Of a stretch of DNA of 64,000 nt, positions 44,241 to 55,610 are shown piece after piece. Position numbers and translations under genes: made by a program. Within the stretch, counting starts at the first letter, position 1. Every line of letters begins with the position of its first letter. The DNA comes from Diadophis punctatus similis (Eukaryota > Chordata > Lepidosauria > Squamata > Dipsadidae). The stretch covers positions 47,209,242 through 47,273,241 of the forward strand of contig JALIGW010000005.1 in assembly GCA_023053685.1 (NCBI GenBank), given 5' to 3'. The notes under the pieces are model-generated. The model was not told the origin of the DNA. It saw nothing but the letters and a program-made list of their open reading frames with translations, and made no database searches.

Positions 44241-45692
44241 ATGCCATAGCTGCTTATAGATGGGTCTTGTCTATTGAAGTGCTCACACTCTGGAATGTTC
44301 TTCTCTGAAATTTGGAAAATGCACACCATTTAACATTTTACATGCATGTTGAAAATGTACCTGCTTGTATGAATGTTAGATTTTTCCCCTCTCGCTTGCA
44401 AATTCTTTAATGTACTGTATTCTATTATTTCTATTGGAAGCTACTTCACAAAGTTTCAGCATGTTAAATAATGTAAAATGTCAAATTAAAAAAAACACAT
44501 GCTACAGCCAAACTCATTGCTTTAGGTGGCACAGATCTTAAAGATGAACAGCATCTTCTACATTGTGTAGAACTTCTCTGTGCCTCCATCATTCTTGATG
44601 ACTGTCTATACTGAGTAGGACTGATAAGAACTGGAGTCCAACAAAATGTAAAGGATCTTCAACTTTGACATACGGTAAATGCTGAAGAGAAATTACTTGC
44701 CGACATGATTTTCCTAAGAATATCATAGATGGACATACTAAGGTCCTCACAATTCAGTGTACAAGCAGTATTCCACATATAGAATTTAAATCATATTCTG
44801 ACTCAGGAGTCCTTGCTTTGAAAACAGCTCATGATGTCTTAATTTACGCGTGCACATATACACACTTAGTAGAATCACTTTGCCTGTCTTGCACCATCTT
44901 ATCAAGTGAACTTTCACCCACTGAACTAAGGCTAAGATTTCAACTGGGCACTTCTTTTTTCTGCTGCGCAATTTGTGTGGACTTTGACTAATGATTTTTA
45001 TAACCTTTTAAACAGAAGATTGCCACAGTCTATAGTACACATGAAAAGTTCTCGATATCACACATTGAACCTATGTTTATTTGTTTGCTTTTGTTTCTTC
45101 ATGAGTTCTTAATTTTCTGTGTCTGAAAAGAGTTACTGATAACAGATGATAGGAGGCAGCCACAGATAAACAGCATCGTATGGGACATTGCTGATGTGTT
45201 AATTCTAGATAAACTGATAATAAAGATTAAAATGCCATAAGAATATTTAAAAATTATGGCAAGAAATGTAACCTATTTCTGTCCAAGTAACAATCATTTC
45301 CTATACATATTCTGCTCTGATGTCTTGTGATGCAATTGCCCATGCATTATTCAGAGGGCAGAATTCTTGACATCGATTCACAAGGCTGAACAGAATGAAA
45401 ATTATGTCCTGAATGTTATAAATCCATAACATTAAAAGATTCACTGGGCTGACAGTCTGGGGAAAGAATCAGACAGCTGATGCTTGCATATACAGAATGA
45501 CAGCTGTTACTAATCTTCTGGAAAAGAGTGTGTGAGTTTTATTTTAGGAAAAGAAGGTGTGTGTGTCGGTGTGTGTAAGTAATGACTTCTAAATCTTGAT
45601 CTTAATTCAATGTTATTTCCACCTACTTAAAGACTGCAAAGTCTACTTAAAATCAGTGTCTACAAAAGGTAGGTATTTGTTTTAAATAACAT
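44241..45692. other. Intergenic, unassigned
   Basis: No feature supported. Confidence 0.5.
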
Positions 45693-46317
45693 TGTGGAAA
45701 GAAAAATCAGGTCCGGTTCCAAGCCCGGAGAAAGATGCTGGAATAAAATGGAGGCAGGGTGCAGGAAAAAAGGTATATGTTTATTTGGTAGCCAGAAACT
45801 TCAGTGACCACAGCATGTTTCTGGAGTGGCTGACAAAATGAGGTTGAGAATAGGTGGGCTTTTATACATTCTTTGGGGCTTTGTGATTGAGATGGCTGTT
45901 TCTGTTCAAGAATATGTCCTTTAATCTGGCTCTTGCCAGATTCCTATGGAGTCATATAGGGGTCATGGCTGGCTCTCCAGGCAAAAGGGGAAATGCAAAT
46001 CCTAGGTGTTCTGTTTGAGCTAATCTTCTCATTTTGGCTCCTTGCCTATTGTGTTGCTTATTCTGAGTTGCTGGCTGCTTTTTGTTTATCGATACAGTGG
46101 TCCAGCTTTCTGAATGGATACAAAATCTCCATTCCTAAAGACCAGCCTCCTCATGCTTCTGCTTGAGGCTGTTTTCCTATAGCAGGAAGACTGGGGCTGC
46201 TTTCTGTCTTTAAGAAGATGTCCTATTCTCCTTTAAGGGAAATATTCTATTCTGCCTCTTTTTAATATTAAGAAAAAAAAAGAATATTTTATTCTGGGAG
46301 TGGGGGGCTTACCTACA
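45693..46317 (-). mobile_element. Solo LTR of a gammaretrovirus-like ERV, 625 bp
   Basis: The unit starts TG (TGTGG...) and ends CA (...CTACA) on the plus strand, flanked by the 4-bp duplication ACAT at 45689-45692 and 46318-46321. Read on the minus strand it has the layout of an LTR: TATAAAAGCCCACC near 45866, an AATAAA poly(A) signal about 85 nt downstream, and a C/T-rich end. No internal genes or second LTR are present, which fits a solo LTR left by recombination. The family is not known to me. Confidence 0.82.
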
Positions 46318-46506
46318 ACATCTTGGATTCTGTGAGTTAGCATGACTTTGATCCAAAGTTCAAACTAATATGCTCAAATATGTCAGAGAAAGATTGACCA
46401 GTTATAATATGCAGTATTCCTTTTTCTTTTATGTCTCACTGATAAATGTGCACACATGCCTTTGTTTTTTGGAAGTAGATTCTGTGACTGGCCCAAGGTT
46501 TTTTAG

Positions 46507-46541
46507 GAGGGAGGGAGGGAGGGAGGGAGGGAGGGAGAGAG
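46507..46541. repeat. (GGGA)n microsatellite
   Basis: GGGA repeats at the edge of the reverse SINE at 46542-46652. Confidence 0.9.
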
Positions 46542-46652
46542 AGACTGGCCCATGGGCATTCAGCTGGCTTCATACCTCAGGCACAACTGGAAAGCACAGT
46601 TTTTCTGGTTTCCAGACTGATGCTTTAACTACTACATCAAAGTGGCTTTCCC
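46542..46652 (-). mobile_element. tRNA-derived SINE fragment, reverse
   Basis: GACTGGCCCATGGGCATTCA, GGCTTCATACCTCAGGCAC and TGATGCTTTAACTACTACAT are the reverse of the 30149-type SINE head. Confidence 0.7.
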
Positions 46653-46697
46653 ATTCTTATATTCTTGATACTTTTGTCTACCAAAGATCCATTAACA

Positions 46698-47971
46698 CAG
46701 CGGTTCCCAACCTTCCTAATGCTGCGCCCCGCGCCCGTGCCCCCACTGCGACCCACCCCGCTGCCGCCATTTGGGTTCTTTTACCCTCTGTGCATGCGCA
46801 AAGCGTTCTGCGCATGCGCAGAGGGTAAAAGAACCCAAATGGCGGCGCCTGGTGAAGTCTCCAGATCCGGGCGAGGTCTCCGCTCGCTTCGTGTGTTGCC
46901 TCTGGGAGCTTTTTGAGCCCCGTTGCGAAAGGCGTGCGTGACTTTGGCGGGGCCGGGACAGGCGGCTGTTTTTTATTTGGAACCCTCGCGGGCGCAAATG
47001 CAACAATATGGAGGGGGAGTTTGCAAGTGACGGCAAAGGGGATCTTCCAAGGATGTTTCCGTTCTGGGGGGAGCCCCCCCTCCTCTTCGCTCGGCCCCCG
47101 GGAGCAAAAGCCGGGATTGAAGCCAGCTTGGGGGAGGAACGAGAGAGGGGAGGCCAGCCAAAGAGGGTCGCGGTGCGGCAGAGCAACTCAGGGGCAAGAG
47201 ATGCCCGTCCAGGGACCTCTCACCTGGCCGTACACCTTCACTGGCTCCACCTGCGGAGGCAGCAGCAGCGGCTGGGCGCTCCTTCTCCTCCTTGGGGGCT
47301 GCCCGGGTCCGGGGGGGGGATGCAGCGGCCAAGTGGGGCGCCGCCTCCCGGAGACAATGTGCCAAGGGATGCTCAGCTCCGGTGCGCGCCACGGAGGAGC
47401 CCCCGGGCTGCAGGCGCCGTGCCCGGACGGGGTAACCCCTTGGCGGCCGCCGCAGCCACCCCAGCTCACCTCGGCACCCACCCGCAGCCGGCCAATGAAG
47501 GAAGGCGAGCCACGTGTGGGCAACAAGGAGCCAGCTCTGCCCGGAGAGAGCCATCCCCTTTGCAGAGTCTCTCCTGTCTACCTGTAGTATTCAGGGCGAA
47601 GGGGATGGCTCTCTCCAGGCAGCCTCCTGTCCCAGCCCCGCCGAAGTCGTGCACGCCTTTCGTGACGGGGCTCGAAAAGCTCTCAGAGGCAACACGTGAA
47701 GCGAGTGGAGACCTCGCGCAGATCTGGAGACTTTGCCCGGACACCGCCATTTGGGTTCTTTTACCCTCTGCGCATGTACAGAACGCTTTGTGCATGCACA
47801 GAGGGTAAAAGAACCCAAATGGTGGCGGTGGGGTGGGTCGCGGGGGGGCATGGGGGCGGGGATTGTGGGGCACGATATGGCAGTGGGGGGGAGCTGAGGA
47901 TGCGGGGCGACCCCTGGGAAATGGTCGTTCGACCCCCAAAGGGGTCGCGACCCCCAGGTTGGGAACTACTG
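46698..47971 (-). mobile_element. SPIN-like hAT element, 1,274 bp, with foldback arms and captured sequence
   Basis: The plus-strand ends are CAGCGGTTCCCAACCTTCCT and GTTGGGAACTACTG, with a perfect 8-bp target duplication CATTAACA at 46690-46697 and 47972-47979. Read on the minus strand, the first ~70 bases (GGGGGTCGCGACCCCTTTGG, then GGGTCGAACGACC) match the SPIN hAT 5' end as I remember it. The last bases, with GCATTAGGAAGGTT, match the SPIN 3' end. Inner inverted arms 46766-46965 and 47621-47825 are closely complementary. The loop at 46966-47620 is GC-rich and holds a SORL1-like coding segment. No transposase is present. Confidence 0.85.
47224..47298 (-). pseudogene. SORL1-like: Captured exon fragment resembling the end of SORL1 exon 1
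   Basis: The minus-strand translation gives PPRRRRSAQPLLLPPQ, then VEPVKVYGQ, immediately followed by the splice donor GTGAGA. Mammalian SORL1 (a sorting receptor of the VPS10 family) has an RRKRSA furin site followed within a few residues by EPIKVYGQ, and as I recall its first exon ends there (codon 95). Residue match, motif order and the splice site agree. Upstream frames no longer match well, so the fragment is decayed or frame-shifted. It lies inside a transposon, so it is a gene fragment, not the SORL1 locus. Confidence 0.6.
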
Positions 47972-47979
47972 CATTAACA

Positions 47980-48594
47980 GGTAAAAAGTAAGATCCTTAG
48001 CATAGCTAAAGAAAAAAGAAAAAGAAAACAGTCATGCAGCTGGTCCATCACAGATTTACTCAGAATTTTCATTTATTTCTCAGAAACCTGTCCAACGTGA
48101 ATACATTCGAGATTGTAAAGCAACATGGTCAAAATTGGCAATTTAATATAAAATACCTGCATAAACATATCATAATTTCTAATATTATGTATGAATAAAG
48201 AGAAAGGGAGCAAATATAATTGTTAACATTTTTAAGGATTAAATTTTTATATTATGGTGAGCCATGGATTATTTTAACATGGTGTATTGAATAATTCATA
48301 TTTGACTGGGTTCATATAACTCATTTAAGCCATAAAACATGATTTATAAATCACAAACATTGGAGTTTTCCAACACACAATTCTTAAATTAAACACATTA
48401 TAAGCTGTCTTAATATAATGTATGAAGCCAGGTGAAAAGATACCATCCTGTTCTCTTACTTGTCATCTGGATTATATAAAACTCCACAACTAGGACATGA
48501 TTGCAATGGCATTGTCTATTTGCATTTTGCAGAAACTGCTATTAAAAGCATAATATTTCTAATAATAGATTAAAATATATAGCCATTAGGAGGA
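47980..48594. other. Intergenic, unassigned
   Basis: AT-rich, nothing supported. Confidence 0.5.
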
Positions 48595-48599
48595 GATAT

Positions 48600-48717
48600 A
48601 TATCAATCAAATGTATATTTTCTTTTATGTACACTGAGAGCATATGCACCAAAGACAAATTCCTTGTGTATCCAATCACACTTGGCCAATAAAGAATTCT
48701 ATTCTATTCTATTCTAT
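48600..48717 (+). mobile_element. CR1-like LINE 3' end with (ATTCT)n tail
   Basis: TATGTACACTGAGAGCATAT then CACACTTGGCCAATAAAGAA and ATTCT repeats. This is the sense version of 22530-22620. Confidence 0.85.
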
Positions 48718-49987
48718 ACTGATGGCCTTATCCTCACATTGGTCAAATCCCTTTTGAAATCTGTCCTCAATTTTTATATAACTAAATTTTGTAATTTAAA
48801 TGTGTATGGTGTAAAGATAAGTTTATTTGTAGCTGTTCTAAATCACATTATCTCACTTCATTGGATAACCATGGGTTTTAGTACTATGAGATAGGGAGAA
48901 ATTTTTTTCCACCCATGCATAATTTTTATACTTACATTGAATTCCTCACTTATTCTTCCTGCACCAAAATTAAAAAGTCACAAAAGCTGTGATCTTTCTT
49001 TACACAGCAGTTGTGTTGACAATGCATTTTAAGGGTAAAAACAGAACTGAGATTATTGGCCTCATTAATTATTTTCTTATTCTAATTCACTTTCTGTTCT
49101 TAAAATATAGCTATTGTTTCTGAAATAGTATTGTAATTGTTAAATTGTGATTTTATGGAGGTTAAAATTTGGAGGTTAATTTTAATTAAGTGGAAATTGT
49201 ACTACACTGTACTAAATTTAACTGAATTTGACATTCAGGCTATTAATGATTATTAATGGTTCTCATTTCAAAAGCTTATAAAATTACAGATTGTAAATGA
49301 AAATATATATATAGTGGCTCACAGTAATAATATTTTCAAATAATATCACTAAATTGAATTGCTTGGAATTCATCATCTATTTGCCATATTACTCTGATCT
49401 AAAAGAACCATTGAACTTAGCCAAATTCAATATTAATTGTAAAATTTTCTTTTTTCTCTAAAAAATATTAGGGAATATGGACCGTCAGAAAGTAATTAGA
49501 GAAGGGTGCAACTGTTTTAATTGATGTCTTTTCATTTTTCTGCATGTGAATTTTGATTATTTTAAATTTGTTTCTTATCTCAAGCTGAGGAAAAAAAAGT
49601 AAGCATTTTAATAAATAATTCTGCTTAATTACATTATTGGTATTGCTATTTTGATTATTGTTCTGTTTTGTGTATTATTTCCTTCCTTCCTTCCTTCTTT
49701 CCTCCCTCCCTCCCTCCTGAGTGTTAAGACTTAAGTATATCAGCAGTTATTTATCTACGATTTACAATGTACAAAGCCCAGCAGAACACTGGCAATATAT
49801 GATTATATTATCCAAACACTGAGGCATTCTGATTAAATGTTTCATATTTTTCATATTGTAGACTTTGGAATCATCAATCAATTTTTATTTGATCATAGAC
49901 CAGCAACAGGCTTTGGAGTAATGATTTTTTTCCCAGTTCAACATTCTTTAAAAAAAAGGACTGGATCACATATAGTGCTCACACATA
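48718..49987. other. Intergenic, with TTCC/CCTC-type simple repeat
   Basis: AT-rich DNA with a TTCC/CCTC pyrimidine run at about 49680-49717. Nothing else is supported. Confidence 0.5.
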
Positions 49988-50560
49988 CAGAATATACAGA
50001 ATAATAAAGTTGGAAGGGAACTTGGAGGTCTTCTAATCCAACCCGCTGCTCAGTCAGGAAACCCTATACCAGTGATGGCGAACCTATGGCACGGGTGCCA
50101 CAGGTGACACGCAGAGCCATATCTGCCGGCACGCGAGCAGTTGCCCTAGCTCAGCTCCAGTGCGCATGTGCGTGCCCGCCAGCTGATTTTTGGCTCGTAC
50201 GGAGGCTCTGGGAGGGCGATTTTGGCCTCTGGAGGGCCTCCAGGGTGGCGGGGGTGGAGCGTTTTTGCCCTCCCCAAGCTCCAAGAAAGCCTCTGGAGCC
50301 TGGGGAGGGCGAAAAATGGGCCTACCGGGCCCACTGGAAGTCGGAAAACGGGGGAGTGGGATGGGTCGCACATGCATGCGCAGGGGGGTGGGGCGAGTGA
50401 GGGGCTTTGAATTATGGGTGTGGGCACGCACGCGCGTGTGATAGCGCGCACGTGCACTATTTCGGCACCTGAGGGAAAAAAGGTTCGCCATCACTGCCCT
50501 ATACCATTTCAGACAACTGGTTGTCCAGTCCCCTCTTAAAAACCTCCTGTGTTGGAGTAT
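49988..50560 (-). mobile_element. CR1 LINE 3' fragment, split by hAT
   Basis: Outside the hAT at 50070-50496, the sequence reads GTTGGAAGGGAACTTGGAGG, TCTTCTAATCCAACCC and CATTTCAGACAACTGG, the antisense CR1 3' end as at 60500-60630. Confidence 0.88.
50070..50496. mobile_element. hAT element, 427 bp (cagtgatggcgaacct family)
   Basis: It runs from CAGTGATGGCGAACCTATGG to AAAGGTTCGCCATCACTG, with a perfect 8-bp duplication CCCTATAC at 50062-50069 and 50497-50504. GC-rich, so several frames stay open on both strands, but none resembles a protein. Its ends match the 2.3-kb element at 32291. Confidence 0.95.
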
Positions 50561-50862
50561 AGTGTACTGGTTTTGATTTGGTATTGACATGTTATTTAAC
50601 ATGTCAAAATCATAAACTTGTCCCTTGCCACAGGGCATCCTCAGACTACTAACATTGTAATTTTTAGTATGATGGAAGGGAAAGGTAGGAAAATATGAGT
50701 GGAGAGTAAATATTAAGTATATGCAATGTTAGTAAAAATGTATGGGAATTAAAATTTAATTTTTTATTGTGCTTCCACTTTCTACTTTTTAGAGTCTCAT
50801 TCCTAGAACACAACTTGGTCCTGCTATGCATCTCTGACTTAGTAGTGCATAATGGAGGAAAC

Positions 50863-53711
50863 CAGGGGTGGGTTCGGACCGGTTCAGACTGGTTCGCCTG
50901 AACCGGTAGCGACCCGCTGGTGACATCATGATGACATCACCAAACTGGATCAGTCAGTGCCGGTCCGTGGGCACCGCCATCTTTTTTAAAAAAATTATTT
51001 ATTTATTCTTTTGGGAATTTTTTCTGGTTTTTTTCTTCTGCGCATGCACAGAAGCCGAGTTTCCAGCACTGCACATGTACCACCAGCTTGTTTTTGGCTT
51101 TTTTTGCTTGTTTTTGCTTCTGCGCATGTGCAGAAGCCAAGTTTTCGTCAGGGAGGCGGAAACACTTGCCCTACTTCTCCCTCCCTAAGCAACCTCGGAA
51201 GTTTTCAAGCTCGTCTGGAGAGGCGTTTTTTTTTTAAAGAAAACCCAAAAAAAGCCGCAAGATCCGGAGCTGATGGTCTCCGGTAAGATGCGCATCTCGT
51301 GGCCTGCCCCGGCCCGCCCCATCCCCTGCCCTACCTGCCACCCCCAAATTGCACCCCACTGCAAGCGTCTCTCAGGCGTTGTGTGCAGGGAAAAACCGTA
51401 AACAGCAAAGAAAAACTTCTCATGAGTGTGAGGCAATTAACAACTTCTTGCACGCGCGAGAAGTTTTTCTTTACTTGTGCAAGGGCTGGGAGTTGCTCCT
51501 TGGCTCCAAGGAGCAAAACTTCCGCCCCCCCACCCTGAATCCCAGCCCCGCAGCGAGCGATGAGGTGATCACGTCAAAAGCTCAGTCTCCCGCCGTGTTC
51601 AAGCAGAGCTCCAGAGGGGCTTGAATCTGCATTGCAGAAAGACTCCGCTCTTGGGGTGCGTGCACTCCAAGCTTCCTCTGGAGACACCCCCCCAGCCTTC
51701 CTACAATTTCCGGGGACATCTTTCTTGGTCTGCCAGTGCCCCTTCACCTCTTCCCGTGCCCGGGTGGGGGAAAAACACCTCAGGGCGCCCTCATCCATCT
51801 TCCTCAACCAGGAGGCTCCGCTGCTCCTCAAGCAGCAGTGCTCTCGGAGGACGATGTTTTGCCCAGCCTGGAAGTTGCTTCCGAAGCATGGAGAAGCTTC
51901 ACTTTTTCTCCTCCCCAGTGAGTGGAAAGCTGGCGGGCTGTCAGGGTCCACAAGCCCTCTCTGGCCCCGGCGCAGGAGCAGCCCAAGCCAAACAGAGCCA
52001 AGCTGACCGTAGATGGGCTGTCCAACCTGAGGAACAGGCGAATAGAATGGCGGGCAAGACTGCAGGAGGCATAGCCAGAGCTACGGGCAACTGGACCCAT
52101 GGGCAGTGGATCAGCTTGCTGTGGGCCTGGGATTCAAGGGGTGGAGGTTTTGCTCTCAAAATTGTGAGGCGATTAACAACTTCTTGCACTCATGAGAAGT
52201 TTTTCTTTACTCTGCAAGGGTTGCTCCGAGGAGCAAAACTTCTGCCAGGCCCACAGCCCCCTGACCCTGCCGGCCCGCCAGCTTTTTGCTCACTGGGGAG
52301 GAGAAAAAAAAGCCTCTCCGCACTTCGGAAGCAACTTCTAGGCTGGGCAAAACATCGTCCTCCGAGAACGCTGCCACTTGGGGGGAAACCTTCCAGTTGG
52401 GGAAGATGGATCACAGTGCCCTGAGGTGTTTTTCCCCCACCCAGGCATGGGAAGAGGCAAAGGGGCACCGGCAGACCAAGAAAGATGTCCCCAGCAATTG
52501 TAGGAAGGTGTGTGGGGTGTCTCCAGAGGAAGCCTGGAGTGCACGCACCCCAAGAGCGGAGTCTTCCTGCAATGCAGATTTAAACTCCGCCGGAGCTCTG
52601 CTTGAACACGGTGGGAGACCGAGCTGTTGATGTGACCACCTCCTACCAGCCTCGTTCCCTCTGCCTGTAGGGAAGCCAGGTTCAGTCCGAGCTGGTCACT
52701 GCCCAGACCGATGCCAGCCCCCCCTTGCGTAACCCTAACCCTTGCCCGCCATTTAATTTGCCTGTTCCTGGGGTCGGACAGCCCAGCTACGGTCGGTTCG
52801 GCTCTTGGCGGGTGAAGAATCTACAGGTGAAGCGAGCCCCTCTGGGAAGGGCAGTGGGTAGCAGCTGTCTGGGAGGACCTGGCCGCTTTCACTCATTCTC
52901 CGGCCATCATGCAGCCAGAGGATTAGGCGCCTCAAAATGCACTTGTGTCGCCAGGTCGACCTCAGATCCCAGAAGGCAGCGGAAGCCGGAACGCCACTAC
53001 AATCTGAACTCCCTTTGGAGTGGGTTGTAAACAAGGTGCAAAGTGGCTCCCAAATAGAACGTGGCACACCCAGAGCTGCCACTTCTTTGCAATAGCCGAG
53101 GACTGAAGAGGTGCCTCTTCCGTCCTCGGCTGTTGGAATAAGCAGTGGCTTTGGCTGCTGCCGTGCCCGCTTCATTCTCTCTCCTTCCCTCGCTCGGCTG
53201 TTACTGCCAGGGTGCTGCCAGGGCAAGCACGGTGTGTGTGTGTGTAGGGGGGGCATGGACCGTTCGGCGCTGAGGTAGAAGCAGCCATGGCGGCGGTGAA
53301 AGCTTTAGGCTTCCTTTCTAAATTTTTGCCGTGGCTAGGTGGGGGGGGGCATGGGCCTGAGGCGGGGAGTGGCTCGCCCGGCCAGATGCTGCAACAGCCA
53401 TGGGAGGAGCAACCCTATTCGCCTCTAACGGGCCTTCCCCATTACATTACATTAAAGAATGCATCCGCTCCTGCTGGCGCTGAGGTAGAAGCAGCCATAG
53501 CGGTGGAGAAAGCGAGGCTTCTTTGCCAGCCTCCCAGCTGGCAAAACATAAATTTTTGGGCGTGGCTAGGTGGGAGGCATGTGACTGAGGGTGTGGGCAT
53601 GAGTGACATCAAGTTGGCCATGTCTACTCAGTCATATGGCCATCAAACCACGCCCACAAAATAAGACACGCCCACAGAACCGGCAGTAAAAAAAATTGGA
53701 ACCCACCCCTG
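50863..53711. mobile_element. Large composite hAT element with long inverted arms, 2,849 bp
   Basis: It runs from CAGGGGTGGGTTCGGACC to GGAACCCACCCCTG, with a perfect 8-bp duplication GAGGAAAC at 50855-50862 and 53712-53719. Inside are nested arms: 51575-51955 is inverted to 52255-52635, 52000-52060 is inverted to 52735-52805, and 53268-53340 is directly repeated near 53477-53575. A 267-codon plus-strand frame (51621-52424) and a 167-codon minus-strand frame (52753-53256) cross these repeats but resemble no family I know. No transposase is visible. Confidence 0.88.
53230..53248. repeat. (GT)n microsatellite
   Basis: Short GT run inside the composite hAT element. Confidence 0.85.
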
Positions 53712-53764
53712 GAGGAAACCATGTGTCACCATGCTTGTTTTCTCCTGTATAAGTGAATAGTTAT

Positions 53765-54150
53765 CATTCATTCTTTTTTTTCCAAAAAGTTTTTTATTTT
53801 TTCTTCCATCACTTTTACAATTCAATAAACATATACCTTAAATTATTACAATAAAATAGTTTTACATTTATATTCCATCATTCAAAAGTCAATATCTTAT
53901 ACATATGCTTATATCATCAATCATCAGTCTATTCTACTTTTTTTCCATTGCACTCCCCCTCTCTACCTCCATCATCTCCTCCTACTTTCTTACTCCTTCA
54001 CTCCTCCTCTACTCTCTCTACTCCTTCTCTTCCTCCCCTTCTACTTCCTCTTAGCCTTCCCCAGTACTCTTTTATCCTCTTATGTTTAACAAACTGATGA
54101 TACAATCTCAAATTTAGACTCTTCATATCCCTTCTAAGAAAAAATTATTT
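53765..54150 (-). mobile_element. Possible L1-type LINE 3' UTR
   Basis: On the minus strand a purine-rich stretch (GGAGGAGATGATGGAGGTAG) is followed by AATAAAAAACTTTTTGG and an A-run, the arrangement of a poly(A)-tailed LINE end. No coding part is visible. Confidence 0.45.
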
Positions 54151-54993
54151 ATTTTTATATCGTTTCTTTATATATAATACTTTGTTTCTAGGTATATGCT
54201 GCTAACTTCATCTTACCTTTATCATTTATTCTTGAGGGAGGAAGTTATATACAAAATCCCTTTGCTAGGAGACCTAGCAGTAAATATATTGTGGTAGACA
54301 TGGCAGCTTAGCTTGTCAAACAGGTGGAAACTGGGGACAAAAAAATGAGGAATTCTATTACATGGGAGTTGACTCTGCAAAGTAAACCTCAAGCTAACTG
54401 AAAACAAAACTGAACAACTAAACTCATTTTTTTATAATCAGTTTGCAGGCTTGTGCAGGGAACCGAACTATTAAAATAATTGCCAGGTTAGCAGAGTGAT
54501 ATTTCTTCACCTTTGCTAGTTAAAAATTATATTATCATCTGCCAAGAATAAGTTGTAGCCTATATTGTGCTGGTGTAAATCCAATTTTTTTATCTAGCAC
54601 TCTTCCATTGCATTTAATGCCTATAGTACTTAAGAGTGGTTTACTTTTGAGTACTAATGCTTGTAAATAAAATTGATCACAGGCTTTATATGAAGGTTTC
54701 AACCCTATGCACGCTTATGTGGAGACCTGATTTCTCAGTAATAAACATAGACTACACAGCCATTGGTAGTATTCTGAGAAGTCTGAATATTTTACTCCAA
54801 AGTAATGGATCAATACATATATTCTTGGCAGGAAAAGAGTGAAAGAGTTGACTTAAAAAGCCACCAACACTGATAACATATCTATTGACTATATTGATTA
54901 GAGCAGGATATTGTCTAAAAGTGATGTATTGCATATAGACCTTGCATTTTACCTTGATTTGATTTGATATAGTCATAGGACTAATGAATCAAT

Positions 54994-54996
<3 letters not shown>
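54151..54996. other. Intergenic, unassigned
   Basis: No feature supported. Confidence 0.5.

Positions 54997-55037
<41 letters not shown>
54997..55037. repeat. (TC)n microsatellite, 41 bp
   Basis: Pure TC repeat of about 20 units. Confidence 0.97.
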
Positions 55038-55041
<4 letters not shown>

Positions 55042-55394
55042 TCTATCTAAAAACAATTATTTTAATTCTATATTCCTTTTATGGAACTACTTTTGCACTT
55101 TTCTTCTACCCTGAGCCTTAACATAATCTGCTACAATGATCTTGGTGCGATTAAGCAGATCTTTAAGAGCTCATGCATAATACCAAAGTAGCACTGTTTG
55201 TGAATTGTTTTTTAAGTCATATTAGTCTGTTTCATAATACATGGATTCGTGCCTTATTGTAGACCAGAAATCAACTACATTATGGTTTAATGTTTAGCAT
55301 GACGTACAAATTGAGTATGACTCTAGTTACTGCTTTGAACATCTTTGGGCTCTTTGAGAATATAAATGAAAGTAGATTTCATATATTATCTTAA

Positions 55395-55610
55395 AAAAGA
55401 GAGACAGAGGGAGCCAGTAAAGTATAGCAATTAAGATATTGGATCAGCACCTTGCACGACAGGTTCAACTTCACTTTCTGCCAGAGAAGCTCAGGGAATG
55501 ACTTTGAGCACTCATTTTCTCCCTCAGCCAAGCCTACCTCACAGCAGTGTTGATGTGGAGAAAACGCCCTGAGCTCATAAAGCAGCAATGGAATATAAAT
55601 CAAATAATCT
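55395..55610 (+). mobile_element. tRNA-derived SINE, diverged
   Basis: GGGAGCCAGTAAAGTATAGC, GGCAGGTTCAACTTCA-like B box and CAAGCCTACCTCACAGCAGT match the squamate SINE body. The end reads AATGGAATATAAATCAAAT. Confidence 0.7.

Noticed and set aside
46913..47939. Frames of 224, 266 and 193 codons as a CpG-island gene
   Set aside because: The region is the arms and loop of the SPIN-like transposon. Only the short SORL1-like segment shows real protein resemblance, and it is a fragment.
51621..53256. A 267-codon plus-strand frame and a 167-codon minus-strand frame
   Set aside because: Both cross inverted repeats inside the 2.85-kb hAT, are low-complexity and proline/serine-rich, and match no family I know.
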